A stretch of 64,000 bases of DNA from [Scytonema hofmanni] UTEX 2349 (GTDB lineage: Bacteria; Cyanobacteriota; Cyanobacteriia; Cyanobacteriales; Nostocaceae). This document shows positions 8,475 to 16,821 of this stretch, piece after piece (positions within the stretch are counted from its first letter, which is position 1; every line of letters starts with the position of its first letter). The stretch spans positions 5,169,193 to 5,233,192 of the forward strand of contig NZ_KK073768.1 in NCBI RefSeq assembly GCF_000582685.1, read 5' to 3'. The notes below the pieces were generated by a model, which was given only the letters and a program-made list of their open reading frames with translations, was not told the DNA's origin and did not search any database. The translations under genes and the position numbers were made by a program.

Positions 8475-9515
8475 ATGGGCAAGTACGACAACATTTTTAA
8501 CTCCCAACAGAAATCAGAACAAGCACTGACTCCAGAAGAGGCAGTAGCAGCGATCGCTGTTGTCACCGCAGCGGCTGATTCTTCTCTCGAAGATGTGGAT
8601 GCAGAAACTATAGCCATGATCCTTTGGGAATTTGAGGTATTCGAGGAATACTCAGAAGAGCAAATATCACAAATTGTCGATAGACTGATGGGGATTGGTG
8701 AGGAAGAAGGTCTGGGAACGCTGTTTCATACTGCCACTGATTCTCTCTCAGATGAATTGATACTGGATGCTTTTGCTGCGGGTGTGTTGATGGTTATAGA
8801 TGAAGAAGAGCTAATTATTCCTCAAGCAAAAACCCCTTTGTTGAAAAAGTTACAGCAAGCTTTGGATCTTGAGGAGGAAGAAGCCCAAGAAATTATACAG
8901 GAAGTAATCGCTGCTTATGAAGAAGCAGAATATGAAGACGAAGACGAAGACGACACACTACTAGACTCTAACTTTGAAGCGTATGAATCACCTTTGGGTA
9001 ATTTTAGTGTCGCGATTCCGGTTGACTCGCAACAAGGTGGTAGAGTTGAAGATCAAGAAGGAGTAGTTGGTTTTTCTGATGACAATGGTACTTTGTTGAG
9101 AATCGATTATTATGCTTTAACTCCCGAAGAGGAGGAAGAAATCGAGTCTATGGGGCTGGAAAAATATCTGCAAACAGTTCTAATAGATAAGTATGTACCT
9201 CAAGCGATTTCTACTAGCTTACCAGATGCTAAGGTGGAATATAACGAATATTTAGAAGACACAATGGATGGGGCTTACTTTGTCTTAGTTAATATGCCCA
9301 AAGGTTCAACGATTTCTAAGCAAGAAAATAACGGAACCGCTACCAGGATGGATGTTTACCGAGGTCTTTTGTCATTTTTTAATGGTGATTTTTTGTATAT
9401 AGTCAGCATTCAACCTGGCATTTTTCCAGATGAAACTAGGCATTCTTTAGAAGAAGAAATATATCACCTTAAGCAGAATATTTTGGGTTTTGTTGAGACG
9501 ATAGAGTTCACTTAG
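8475..9515 (+). CDS. acidic two-part protein of unknown function (TerB-like N-terminus?)
   Basis: A 346-residue, strongly acidic protein behind an excellent AAGGAGG ribosome site. Residues 15-140 are all-helical with an Ala-rich segment (EEAVAAIAVVTAAADSSLED) and EEYSEEQISQIVDRL, which recalls TerB-like tellurite-resistance helical domains; this is a resemblance only. An Asp/Glu linker (EYEDEDEDDT) follows. Residues 170-346 begin SPLGNFSVAIPVDSQQGG and end YIVSIQPGIFPDETRHS..., a layout like PsbP/LpqN-type alpha/beta domains that ask how well a small protein packs against a partner. No signal peptide is seen. It is monocistronic; the function is not known. Confidence 0.85.
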   Translation: MGKYDNIFNSQQKSEQALTPEEAVAAIAVVTAAADSSLEDVDAETIAMILWEFEVFEEYSEEQISQIVDRLMGIGEEEGLGTLFHTATDSLSDELILDAFAAGVLMVIDEEELIIPQAKTPLLKKLQQALDLEEEEAQEIIQEVIAAYEEAEYEDEDEDDTLLDSNFEAYESPLGNFSVAIPVDSQQGGRVEDQEGVVGFSDDNGTLLRIDYYALTPEEEEEIESMGLEKYLQTVLIDKYVPQAISTSLPDAKVEYNEYLEDTMDGAYFVLVNMPKGSTISKQENNGTATRMDVYRGLLSFFNGDFLYIVSIQPGIFPDETRHSLEEEIYHLKQNILGFVETIEFT

Positions 9516-9524
9516 TTTGAGAAT

Positions 9525-9562
9525 AGGGGCTAGGGACTGGGGACTGGGGATTAGGGACTAGA
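9525..9562. repeat. STRR heptamers (GGGACTG)n
   Basis: Tandem heptamers GGGACTG/GGGATTA/GGGACTA directly after the stop of the acidic protein gene. Similar runs occur at 51892-51920 and near 54155. Confidence 0.75.
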
Positions 9563-9637
9563 AAGAGCATTATTACCATTGCCCCCCACTTCCACCCCTG
9601 TGTTTTTTAGGAGGCGATCGCACATCTTACCATTTTC

Positions 9638-10657
9638 TTATTTTCTATATTCATCACCACAATCGCCGATAATTTGATATAAATCGCGTGAATTGCCAGA
9701 CACAGCATTAAGTCTTAAGCTATCCTCACTATCAAGTGTGAAATTAAACACTCTGGCATTATCTTCTAGATGTTCAGAAACACCAAGTCTCGCACCGACT
9801 ATTACACCAGCTAATGCTGGTTTATCTAAGATGTAACGCACTGCTACATTAGAAATACTCACACCATGCTTATCAGCAATTTGTTTCAGGGTAGAAAGTA
9901 ACTCTTGAAATAAACTCCAACCCCCCCACGCATCTATCATCTTTTTATATTTTCTTAAGCTAACCGTAGTTAAGTCAAAGTTTCGCGGTTCGGGTTTACC
10001 CAAATAATTTTCTGATAATAAACCACCGCAAATAGTGCCGTAAGTAAAAAGTTTGATATCGTGTTCTTGACAAAACTTAATCATCTTCACTTCCGGACGA
10101 CGGTCAACTAAAGAAAATTGCACTTGGTTAGAAACTATTTTAATACCTGCTTCGGTAATGATTTGTAAATGTTCAGTATCAAAGTTTGTCAAAGCTAAAT
10201 GCTTAATTTTTCCCTCAGTTTGAAGTTCTGTCATATATTTGAGGGCATCTAAATAGTTTTTATCTTTATATTCCCACCAGTGAAATTGCATTAAATCTAA
10301 TGATTCCACATCCATTCTTCTCAGGGATATATTGATATTTTCCTCAACGAGTTTTTTGGTCATTTTTCCAGGTCGAGGAACCCATTTTGTGAAAGCTTGT
10401 AGGTTAGATAAAGCTTCTTTGCCACGAGTAGCAATTAATTGACGGTGAAACTCACCAATAAAGTCTTCCGCTGGACCATAATGGTCTGCTAAATCCCAAG
10501 TTGTAAAGCCGGCATCCATATATTTAAACATTGTTTCGATGGCGGTGGGTGGGGAAATGCGTCCGTGTCCCCCAGAAACTTGCCACATTCCATTTAATAT
10601 CCGGCAAATGTTTAAATCAGAAGTGAATTGTAGACGACTTGATGTTGGTAATACCAT
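9638..10657 (-). CDS. aldo/keto reductase family protein
   Basis: A 339-residue (beta/alpha)8 NAD(P)H-dependent oxidoreductase. The catalytic region is clear: AGFTTWDLADHYGPAEDFIG gives the Asp and Tyr of the AKR tetrad, and the segment around LMQFHWWEYKDKN holds the active-site His. The C-terminal cofactor part has GVSISNVAVRYILDKP and ALAGVIVGARLGVSEHLEDN. The length fits the family. The substrate cannot be told; cyanobacterial relatives are only broadly annotated. The gene is followed, in transcription order, by an HIP1 site and a spacer, and it lies just downstream of the cytochrome gene on the same strand (29 bp apart), so the two may be co-transcribed. Confidence 0.9.
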   Translation of the reverse strand: MVLPTSSRLQFTSDLNICRILNGMWQVSGGHGRISPPTAIETMFKYMDAGFTTWDLADHYGPAEDFIGEFHRQLIATRGKEALSNLQAFTKWVPRPGKMTKKLVEENINISLRRMDVESLDLMQFHWWEYKDKNYLDALKYMTELQTEGKIKHLALTNFDTEHLQIITEAGIKIVSNQVQFSLVDRRPEVKMIKFCQEHDIKLFTYGTICGGLLSENYLGKPEPRNFDLTTVSLRKYKKMIDAWGGWSLFQELLSTLKQIADKHGVSISNVAVRYILDKPALAGVIVGARLGVSEHLEDNARVFNFTLDSEDSLRLNAVSGNSRDLYQIIGDCGDEYRK

Positions 10658-10686
10658 TTTGGATTTTATAATTTTAGGTTATTTGA

Positions 10687-11034
10687 TTAACGCCAGTTTT
10701 TTTCTGCTTGTTCGAGAACGTATGTAGCTACATCTTGAATTTGTTGTTTAGTTAAGCGGTCTTTGTAAGCCGACATATTGTTTTTGCCGTTAGTTACAAT
10801 GGATGCGATCGCGTCTATTGAATCCATATTATTTTTCTTCAGCGCTTTCATTTTTAAGTTCTTACCCCGCCTGATAATATTACTACCATTAATATGGCAA
10901 CCAGCGCAATGAACGCTAAAAATTTGTGTGCCGTTAACTGTTTCGTCCGCGAAAGCAGGAGATATTAAATTAAGATTTAATAATATGAGTAATATGATTA
11001 TCAGTACGTTTTTCACCATGATAGTTCTTGTCAT
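10687..11034 (-). CDS. cytochrome c6-like protein
   Basis: A 115-residue secreted class I c-type cytochrome. A signal peptide (VLIIILLILLNLNLISPAFA) ends before DETVNG; the haem attachment motif CAGCH follows at about residues 43-47 of the precursor, and the axial methionine is in GKNNMSAYKDRL. The ending VATYVLEQAEKNW is typical of cytochrome c6. It would carry electrons in the thylakoid lumen or periplasm. It has NIIRRGKNLKMKALKKNN where photosynthetic PetJ usually differs, so it may be one of the c6-like paralogues rather than the plastocyanin substitute; no symbol is given. An internal ATG at 11016 is an alternative start. The next gene on the strand is the aldo/keto reductase. Confidence 0.85.
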   Translation of the reverse strand: MTRTIMVKNVLIIILLILLNLNLISPAFADETVNGTQIFSVHCAGCHINGSNIIRRGKNLKMKALKKNNMDSIDAIASIVTNGKNNMSAYKDRLTKQQIQDVATYVLEQAEKNWR

Positions 11035-11047
11035 GTAGATGTGCGTT

Positions 11048-11172
11048 TACAGCAGATTGCGTTTTTTCTTGAATACACGTAGATACGTTTCGGTGGAACG
11101 TCTTTACGCGGAACGTCTCAGAGCGGGTTTTGGGTTTTATGCATGTACCTCCTAAACTTGAAATATGCTGTA
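11048..11172. repeat. TACAGCA-bounded composite repeat (degenerate palindrome inside)
   Basis: Begins TACAGCAG and ends TGCTGTA, and contains a damaged copy of the GTAGAGACGTTCC palindrome plus the block GGGTTTTGGGTTTTATGCAT. The same architecture is seen at 29906-30014 and 38397-38503. It lies in the 348-bp spacer upstream of the cytochrome gene. Confidence 0.65.
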
Positions 11173-11382
11173 TATAACCGCGTAGTCGTCGGGTATTTTT
11201 GTAATTATGTATATTGATTATCTCACGAAGCGTAACCTCATACAAGGTGCGGAAATTGCTCTTATTTTTCTATCTAAAGGAAGTACCAAGCTGGAAAATA
11301 CTGCGCCACAATATATATATGCAACATAATGTCTAAAAAGTTTAACTTTTAGAGATCCAAATTATCTACAGAGAAATTAACC

Positions 11383-12168
11383 ATGCCTAACAATATCAAA
11401 GAACAAATTACAATCGACATAAAACAAGCCAAAGAAGCCGGACAACTTAGAACCGATCGCATTCGAGAAATTGTCAAAGCCGCAGTTTCTCAAGTTACCT
11501 CTGAGTTTAAAGAAGGTTCAACAGAATTTCGCACAATTGTTAGAGAAGCTGTTTCTAGCGTCATCGAAAACTTACAAGAAAAAGGTGGCGAACTCAAAGA
11601 AGAAGTGACAGCCTCAATTGAAGGAGCGCTGGAAGCTGTTAATAGCAAAAGACACGAAGTAATTGCTAAAACTCAAGCAGAAATGAAGCAACTCCAGGCA
11701 AAACTGGATAATGAAGAAGAACAACTTCAGCAAGAAATTGATGGCATTTTAACAGATGTTGAAGAAACGAGCAAAGAAAATGCTCATACCAAAACTGTTG
11801 TTGATTCGGCTGTAAACACGATCAAAAACAGTGAAGAAGCCGCATTATTACAGAAACGTTATGCTCAATTGCAAGCGCAGCTAGCCATTGTCAGAGCTAA
11901 TTTAGCTGCACGTTATGGTGGACGTGGTGAAGAAGTTAAAGGTTATCTAGACGAGGCTAAAACCTGGTATGATAAAGCTCGTCCCCAAGCGGAAACATTG
12001 GCTACACAGGTAGCGCAACAGCGATCGCAGTTAGAAGATAAACTCGGTGAAGCTGGTTCAGAAATCGCTAAAAAAGAACGTCAGATAAAACTAATTTTGC
12101 GCGAGTTGCTGTCAACAGCGGTTAACTCGTTTAAAGAAAAAGAACATTCTGATAAATCTCACAAATAG
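11383..12168 (+). CDS. long helical coiled-coil protein, function unknown
   Basis: A 261-residue soluble protein predicted from composition to be nearly all helix: EQITIDIKQAKEAGQLRTDR at the start, then heptad-like Glu/Lys/Gln stretches such as KTQAEMKQLQAKLDNEEEQL, and an Ala-rich second part (QAQLAIVRANLAARYGGRGE). There is no signal peptide, cysteine or known catalytic motif. The repetitive amphipathic pattern recalls LEA-like or apolipoprotein-like proteins, which would fit membrane or stress protection; this is only a resemblance. It is monocistronic and followed by a cluster of hairpins that probably ends transcription. Confidence 0.85.
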   Translation: MPNNIKEQITIDIKQAKEAGQLRTDRIREIVKAAVSQVTSEFKEGSTEFRTIVREAVSSVIENLQEKGGELKEEVTASIEGALEAVNSKRHEVIAKTQAEMKQLQAKLDNEEEQLQQEIDGILTDVEETSKENAHTKTVVDSAVNTIKNSEEAALLQKRYAQLQAQLAIVRANLAARYGGRGEEVKGYLDEAKTWYDKARPQAETLATQVAQQRSQLEDKLGEAGSEIAKKERQIKLILRELLSTAVNSFKEKEHSDKSHK

Positions 12169-12190
12169 AGATTTGGTAATTTTATCAGCA

Positions 12191-12299
12191 CCTACCCTTC
12201 CAGGGTAGGGCGTTGCGCGTACAAAGCCTACCTACGTAGGCTTTTAGATATTCAGCCCACGAAGGTGGGCTTTGTTTTTGTAGTCGCGACTTCAGTCGT
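12191..12299 (+). terminator. cluster of terminator-like hairpins
   Basis: Four short perfect hairpins in a row after the coiled-coil gene: CCTACCCT/AGGGTAGG at 12191-12209, AAGCCTAC/GTAGGCTT at 12224-12243 followed by T's, AGCCCAC/GTGGGCT at 12254-12271 followed by TTGTTTTTG, and CGACT/AGTCG near 12285-12296. The last two recur together in variant form at 34724-34770 and 37274-37330, so they form a dispersed unit as well as a probable rho-independent terminator. Confidence 0.6.
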
Positions 12300-12325
12300 C
12301 GGCTTTTTTGCTAATCAAATACACC

Positions 12326-12353
12326 TAGAGACGTAGCAGTGCTACGTCTCTAC
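12326..12353. repeat. GTAGAGACGTAGCA palindrome
   Basis: A near-perfect palindrome (TAGAGACGTAGCAG/TGCTACGTCTCTA). The block GTTTTGGGTTTTATATATTCC follows, as in the TACAGCA-bounded composite repeats, and the right edge degenerates to ATCTGCTTTA near 12382-12391. Confidence 0.75.
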
Positions 12354-12482
12354 AAAGTTTTGGGTTTTATATATTCCCTGAAATCTGCTTTATATAACAA
12401 TTAAAAGGGTGGACTTAATATTAGTCCACCCTAATTTTCTTTCCTTGTTAAGAGAGAAGATTCATCCACCGTCAAGGCTTTA

Positions 12483-12671
12483 CTAAATCGGTTCCTGTCT
12501 ATCTAAAGCTTCTTCATGTTTAGCAATAACCCAAACTGCATGAATACTACCAGGAACCCAACCTAGAAGGGTTAGCAAAACATTAATCAGCAAAGTTGGA
12601 CCAACACCAACTGTTAAGAAAACGCCTAAGGGAGGCACAAGAAGACCAAGGAGAAAACGAACTAATTTCAT
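12483..12671 (-). CDS. Pmp3/YqaE (UPF0057) small membrane protein
   Basis: A 62-residue protein made of two membrane helices: FLLGLLVPPLGVFLTVG and LLINVLLTLLGWVPGSIHAVWV. PPLGV and LGWVPGSIHA are the family hallmarks. Pmp3 proteins sit in the plasma membrane and are linked with salt and cold tolerance through membrane potential in yeast and plants; the bacterial role is less clear. The length is normal. It is followed, on the same strand, by spacer repeats; upstream lies the holin-like gene (163 bp away). Confidence 0.92.
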   Translation of the reverse strand: MKLVRFLLGLLVPPLGVFLTVGVGPTLLINVLLTLLGWVPGSIHAVWVIAKHEEALDRQEPI

Positions 12672-12833
12672 GGTATTGCTGCTACTATTTCAAATTTATT
12701 TACTTAGATTTTCGGAAATTTACCGAATTATAAACTCCATCGGAGGAATTATTTTAATTCGGAAGTTTTATTTATCCCTTCATATTTGGGGTAGAGACAT
12801 AATAGCAAGGAACGTCTCTACTCCAGCAAACAC

Positions 12834-13235
12834 TTAGCTTGAAGGTAATTCACCTTGGGTTTTAACATCAGCACTATTCAAAGCCAGATTTTTCTCGGCA
12901 AAGTATTTGCTAATGAAAGTGTTAGCAAAAGATAAAACAACTGGACCAAGAATAAAACCGAGAATTCCGTGAACGCTAAACCCAGGAGCCAAAAATGCTG
13001 CTAATGTAAAACACACACCGTTTACAATTAGAGAAAATGCTCCAAAGCTTAGGAAATTAAGCGGTAAAGATAAGGTAGACAGAATTGGCTTAACTGAGCC
13101 ATTGATTAAACCAATTACTAAAGCAGCAATTAAAGCAGCCGGAAAGTTAGCTATATTAACACCCGGCACAATTAAATCAACAATTAGCAGGCTTAAAGCT
13201 GTCGCTAGCGTTATAAAAAGGGTTCCCAACAACAT
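12834..13235 (-). CDS. phage holin family 4 (Mycobact/DUF360-like) membrane protein
   Basis: A 133-residue protein with four hydrophobic helices and the conserved family segments NFPAALIAALVIGLINGSVKPI and LSLPLNFLSFGAFSLIVNG (shown here in parts). Although the family name is phage holin, these proteins are common, chromosomally encoded membrane proteins in cyanobacteria and there is no phage context here. An AGGTG ribosome site precedes the ATG. The function is not known. Confidence 0.85.
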   Translation of the reverse strand: MLLGTLFITLATALSLLIVDLIVPGVNIANFPAALIAALVIGLINGSVKPILSTLSLPLNFLSFGAFSLIVNGVCFTLAAFLAPGFSVHGILGFILGPVVLSFANTFISKYFAEKNLALNSADVKTQGELPSS

Positions 13236-13396
13236 TTTTTTTCACCTAATAAGCAAAGATAGTTTCAACGTTCTGAAACTATCTTCAACTAAACGCTTAG
13301 GTTTAAACCTCCCTAAGAAGGTAGATTTGTCTTATGCCATTTGGCTGGTATGTGAAAAAATTAAGTAATATCATGTCCGGTAGATTACATATGATC

Positions 13397-13424
13397 TAGA
13401 GACGTAGCATTGCTACGTCTCTAC
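13397..13424. repeat. palindrome overlapping the ferredoxin stop codon
   Basis: The TAGAGACGTAGCA/TGCTACGTCTCTA palindrome. Its first half on the minus strand (GTAGAGACGTAG) codes the last residues Val-Glu-Thr and the TAG stop of the ferredoxin gene at 13413. Confidence 0.8.
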
Positions 13425-13748
13425 TTCTGAATTAAAGTAAAGCGATGATTTATACAAGACTTGTTCTTGATGAGTTTCTAAGGTGCAATCAGACAAGGGG
13501 TAAGCTACACAGGTAATCGTATATCCAGCTTGGATTTCTTGCTGACGTAAAAATTTTTGCTCGGTTTGATCGACTTCACCACTGATGAGTTTAGCGACAC
13601 AAACGGAACATTCGCCTTGTTTGCACCCAGATGGTAAGCGGATACCGATGTCTTCAGCTATATCAAGGATATATTGGTCTTCTGGTACTTCAATTGTCCG
13701 ATCTAACGCAATTGCAGAATTGATAAGTCTAACTTTATAAACTGCCAT
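13413..13748 (-). CDS. plant-type 2Fe-2S ferredoxin
   Basis: A 111-residue soluble electron carrier. The cluster ligands are visible: PSGCKQGECSVC (Cys-x4-Cys-x2-Cys) and the fourth Cys in ITCVAYP. EDQYILDIAEDIGIRLP is the usual strand-helix before the cluster loop. It has a C-terminal tail of about 20 residues (EQVLYKSSLYFNSEVET) beyond the common core, and the last three residues come from an inserted palindromic repeat, so the original end may have been different. The partner is unknown; it is not the main photosynthetic PetF by its tail and loop sequence, though this is a judgement from memory. Confidence 0.9.
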   Translation of the reverse strand: MAVYKVRLINSAIALDRTIEVPEDQYILDIAEDIGIRLPSGCKQGECSVCVAKLISGEVDQTEQKFLRQQEIQAGYTITCVAYPLSDCTLETHQEQVLYKSSLYFNSEVET

Positions 13749-13785
13749 ATTTTATTTATTGTTTGACACGTTCTGCGCGGACTTG

Positions 13786-13909
13786 ATATCATGTCCGGTC
13801 AAACAGCCATAATAAAAGAACCCCTCCCCAACCCTAAGAGCCTGCGGGGAGGGTGCCACAGGCGGGTGGGGTTCTTCATGAATTATGGGTAAGCTACCGG
13901 ACATGATAT
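13786..13909. mobile_element. MITE-like element with C-rich hairpin core
   Basis: Ends are a perfect 14-bp inverted repeat: ATATCATGTCCGGT at 13786-13799 and its reverse complement at 13896-13909. The interior has CCCCTCCCC and GGGGAGGG arms and no ORF. It ends 10 bp from the stop codon of tex and starts 38 bp before the ferredoxin start, so it fills the whole spacer. Confidence 0.75.
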
Positions 13910-13919
13910 GACTGAGATT

Positions 13920-16079
13920 CTACTGCTTAAGAGCCTTCATTGACAAACCGATTCGCTTCAATTTCTCGTTAACTTCCATAACTCGCACTTTCACAACTTG
14001 CCCTACCTTCACAACTTTATTTGGATCGTCTACGAATCTATCAGCAAGTTGGGAAATATGCACCAAACCATCTTGATGCACACCGATATCGACAAATGCG
14101 CCGAAGTTGGCGACATTAGTAACGATACCTTCTAATTCCATCCCTGCTTTTAAATGAGAAATTTCTTTGATTCCCTCTTTAAAAGTGGCATACTTAAATT
14201 CAGCACGGGGATCTCTTCCTGGCTTTTCTAGTTCACTCTTGATGTCACGCAGCGTCGGTTCACCGATCGCATCAGTAACGTATTTTTTCAAGTTAGTTTT
14301 TTGCAACTTTTCAGCAATTTCCGTTACCTGTTGTATGGGTACACCTAAATCGGATGCGATCGCTTGCACGAGTGAGTAACTTTCTGGATGCACTGCGGTA
14401 TTATCTAAGGGGTTATCACCACCGCGAATGCGAAGAAAACCCGCAGCTTGTTCAAAGGCTTTGGGTCCCAATTTGGGAACTTTCAAAAGTTGGCGGCGAT
14501 TTTTAAATGCACCGTTCTCGTTACGATATTTAACAATATTATTCGCCACGCTTGAGGTAATTCCCGATACAAAAGTTAGAAGTTCCTTTGATGCAGTGTT
14601 CAAATCCACGCCAACATAGTTAACACAGCTTTCTATCGTTTCATCTAACTTCTTTTTCAACAACTTTTGATCGACATCATGTTGATATTGTCCCACACCA
14701 ATAGATTTCGGATCAATTTTTACAAGTTCTGCTAATGGATCTTGCAAACGACGCCCAATACTAATTGCACCGCGTACAGTAACATCTAAATCGGGGAACT
14801 CTTCACCTGCTAGTTTGCTGGCAGAATATATAGATGCACCAGACTCATTTACCATCACCTTAATTGGCTTGCGTTCCATTGTTTGCAAAACTTCCGAAAC
14901 AAACTCTTCTGTCTCTCGCGAAGCTGTACCATTACCGATCGCAATCAATTCTATCTTATATTTTTCCATCAACTTTTTGATGGTTTGTGCAGCTTTAGCG
15001 CGTTGTTCGGCTGCTTGGTGGGGAAACACTGCTTGATACTCTAAAAATTGCCCTGTTTCATCAAGTACTGCAACTTTGCATCCAGTTCTAAACCCCGGAT
15101 CTATCGCCAAAGTTGGTTTCATTCCCGCCGGCGCAGATAGTAATAACTCTCGCAGATTTGTTTCAAATGTTTTGATTGACTCAATATCTGCATAAAGTTT
15201 CTTTTCAGATATTACCTCACTGATCAAAGAATTTTTCATCAGGCGATTGAATGCATCTTTGAGCATATCCTGATAATAATTTCTAATTACACGCTGCTTT
15301 GATTGAATTTCCTCCGACTCTAAGTAAGAAAGTACCACATCTTCATCAAAGGAAATTTCAAACTGTAATATTTCTTCAGCTTCACCGCGACACAAGGCTA
15401 ACATATTATGCGGTGCGATATTTGGCACGCGAATTTTATAATCGCGGTACATTTCAAACTTGGTTGTACCTTCAGGATGCTTATCTTTGATGCGAGAGAC
15501 AAACACTCCTTCTTCTAACAAATATTCCCGCACATATGCCCGCAAATGAGCTTTTTCTGCCACTTCTTCCGCTAAAATGTCAGCGGCGCCTTTGAGTGCT
15601 TCCTCTGCTGTCTTCACTCCCATGCTTTCAGAAATATACTTCGCTGCTTCTTCTTCCAGTGAAGCCGCTACACCATTCTTAACATTTAGCGACTTGATAA
15701 ACTGTGCTAAAGGTTCGAGTCCCTTTTCTCTAGCGATGGTGGCACGAGTGCGTCGCTTTGGTCGATAGGGTAAGTATAAATCCTCAAGCTCAGTTTTTTG
15801 TAAACAGAATTCAATTTTCGCTTTGAGTTCATCAGTCAGTTTACCTTGTTCGGCGATCGCTTTCAAAATTGCCGCTTTCCTTTCTTCCAGTTCCTGTAAG
15901 TAAGTATACCTATCCGCAACATCACGCAATTGCACTTCATTCATCTCGTTAGTGCGCTCTTTGCGGTAACGTGCAATAAAGGGAATTGTCGCACCCTCCG
16001 CAAATAGTGAGAGTGCATTTTCCACCTGATCAAGTTTAAGGTCTAGTTCAGTTGCCAATAATTGAGGAATGTTCAGCAT
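13920..16079 (-). CDS. tex: Tex-family RNA-binding transcription accessory protein
   Basis: A 719-residue protein with the full Tex layout: N-terminal helical Tex core (LLATELDLKLDQVENALSLF), a YqgF/RuvC-like domain (TLAIDPGFRTGCKVAVLDE, about 330-450), helix-hairpin-helix motifs (VGVDLNTASKELLTFVSGI, VPKLGPKAFEQAAGF) and a C-terminal S1 domain (GMELEGIVTNVANFGAFVD..VGVHQDGLVHISQL). Tex binds RNA and acts in transcription and stress survival in other bacteria. An in-frame TTG lies just before the ATG at 16079; ATG is preferred. Alone in its transcription unit. Confidence 0.95.
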   Translation of the reverse strand: MLNIPQLLATELDLKLDQVENALSLFAEGATIPFIARYRKERTNEMNEVQLRDVADRYTYLQELEERKAAILKAIAEQGKLTDELKAKIEFCLQKTELEDLYLPYRPKRRTRATIAREKGLEPLAQFIKSLNVKNGVAASLEEEAAKYISESMGVKTAEEALKGAADILAEEVAEKAHLRAYVREYLLEEGVFVSRIKDKHPEGTTKFEMYRDYKIRVPNIAPHNMLALCRGEAEEILQFEISFDEDVVLSYLESEEIQSKQRVIRNYYQDMLKDAFNRLMKNSLISEVISEKKLYADIESIKTFETNLRELLLSAPAGMKPTLAIDPGFRTGCKVAVLDETGQFLEYQAVFPHQAAEQRAKAAQTIKKLMEKYKIELIAIGNGTASRETEEFVSEVLQTMERKPIKVMVNESGASIYSASKLAGEEFPDLDVTVRGAISIGRRLQDPLAELVKIDPKSIGVGQYQHDVDQKLLKKKLDETIESCVNYVGVDLNTASKELLTFVSGITSSVANNIVKYRNENGAFKNRRQLLKVPKLGPKAFEQAAGFLRIRGGDNPLDNTAVHPESYSLVQAIASDLGVPIQQVTEIAEKLQKTNLKKYVTDAIGEPTLRDIKSELEKPGRDPRAEFKYATFKEGIKEISHLKAGMELEGIVTNVANFGAFVDIGVHQDGLVHISQLADRFVDDPNKVVKVGQVVKVRVMEVNEKLKRIGLSMKALKQ

Positions 16080-16311
16080 CAAGTGTTAAGGAACGAAAAT
16101 ATATTTCTCAAGTAATATGCCAAATGGCACTTTCAGTACAAGCCTAGAGTGTTAAGCTAAATTAATCATAATTCCGGAATTTCTATTTGAGAGGTTGTAG
16201 TTTGAGATTAGGTATTGTACTGAAAACATGTTTGGATGTAAAGTAAATACACTTACCGAAAATCTTTATATTCTCAGAGTAACGTATTTCTAGTGCAGAG
16301 GTTTGTTAGAA

Positions 16312-16572
16312 ATGGCTTTGTCTTTTTTGATACCACTCTTTACATGCTTGATAACTGGTTACATCTTTAAAAAAGGTGTTGACGAAATCACCTACTTTGC
16401 AGGCATACTTGCAGTTATCAGCTTTATTATAAGTTTGGTTTTAGCTCCTTGGCAGATTCAGCTTTTATTGCTAATTGTTGTTCTCATCACTACTCAGAGA
16501 CTTTTAGAAAAAAATGAGTACCAAATGAATAGAGGGCAGAACAGCCAAGATAGAAGGAATTCTAGCAGCTAG
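16312..16572 (+). CDS. small two-to-three-helix membrane protein
   Basis: An 86-residue protein. MALSFLIPLFTCLITGYIF and YFAGILAVISFIISLVLAPW, then LLLLIVVLITTQRLL, are three hydrophobic segments; the C-terminal tail (NEYQMNRGQNSQDRRNSSS) is hydrophilic and short of structure. The ATG at 16312 with an AGAGG site before it is preferred over an upstream in-frame TTG. It resembles small hypothetical membrane proteins common in cyanobacteria; no function is known. Confidence 0.75.
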   Translation: MALSFLIPLFTCLITGYIFKKGVDEITYFAGILAVISFIISLVLAPWQIQLLLLIVVLITTQRLLEKNEYQMNRGQNSQDRRNSSS

Positions 16573-16695
16573 CAAAAATTGTTTTTAATTCAATTCTCAT
16601 ATCCGGCAAATCAACAGTAGTAGAAAACTGTAAAACATGATTATGGCGATTTATTGGATATGATATCACACATATTGTACAGACGTTACCCTTGT

Positions 16696-16797
16696 AGAGA
16701 CGTTCCACCGGAACGTCTTTGTAGAGACGTTCCACCGGAGAGACGTTCCACCGGAGAGACGTTCCGCCGGAGAGACGTTCCACCGGAACGTCTCTAC
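16696..16797. repeat. expanded palindrome cluster with 16-bp tandem repeat
   Basis: One full GTAGAGACGTTCCACCGGAACGTCTT palindrome (split here for length) at about 16694-16720 is followed by four tandem copies of AGAGACGTTCCACCGG (16723-16786, one with a single change) and a closing AACGTCTCTAC. Only half of the palindrome is amplified. Confidence 0.8.
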
Positions 16798-16821
16798 TAA
16801 ATCGCATCTATCGACTTTTGC

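Noticed and set aside
13102..13368. Plus-strand 88-codon frame opposite the holin-like gene
   Set aside because: It is the antisense of a well-supported membrane protein gene.
16562..16807. 82-codon minus-strand frame with repeated VERLSGG/VPVERLY residues
   Set aside because: It is just the 16-bp palindrome repeats translated; no ribosome site and no other similarity.
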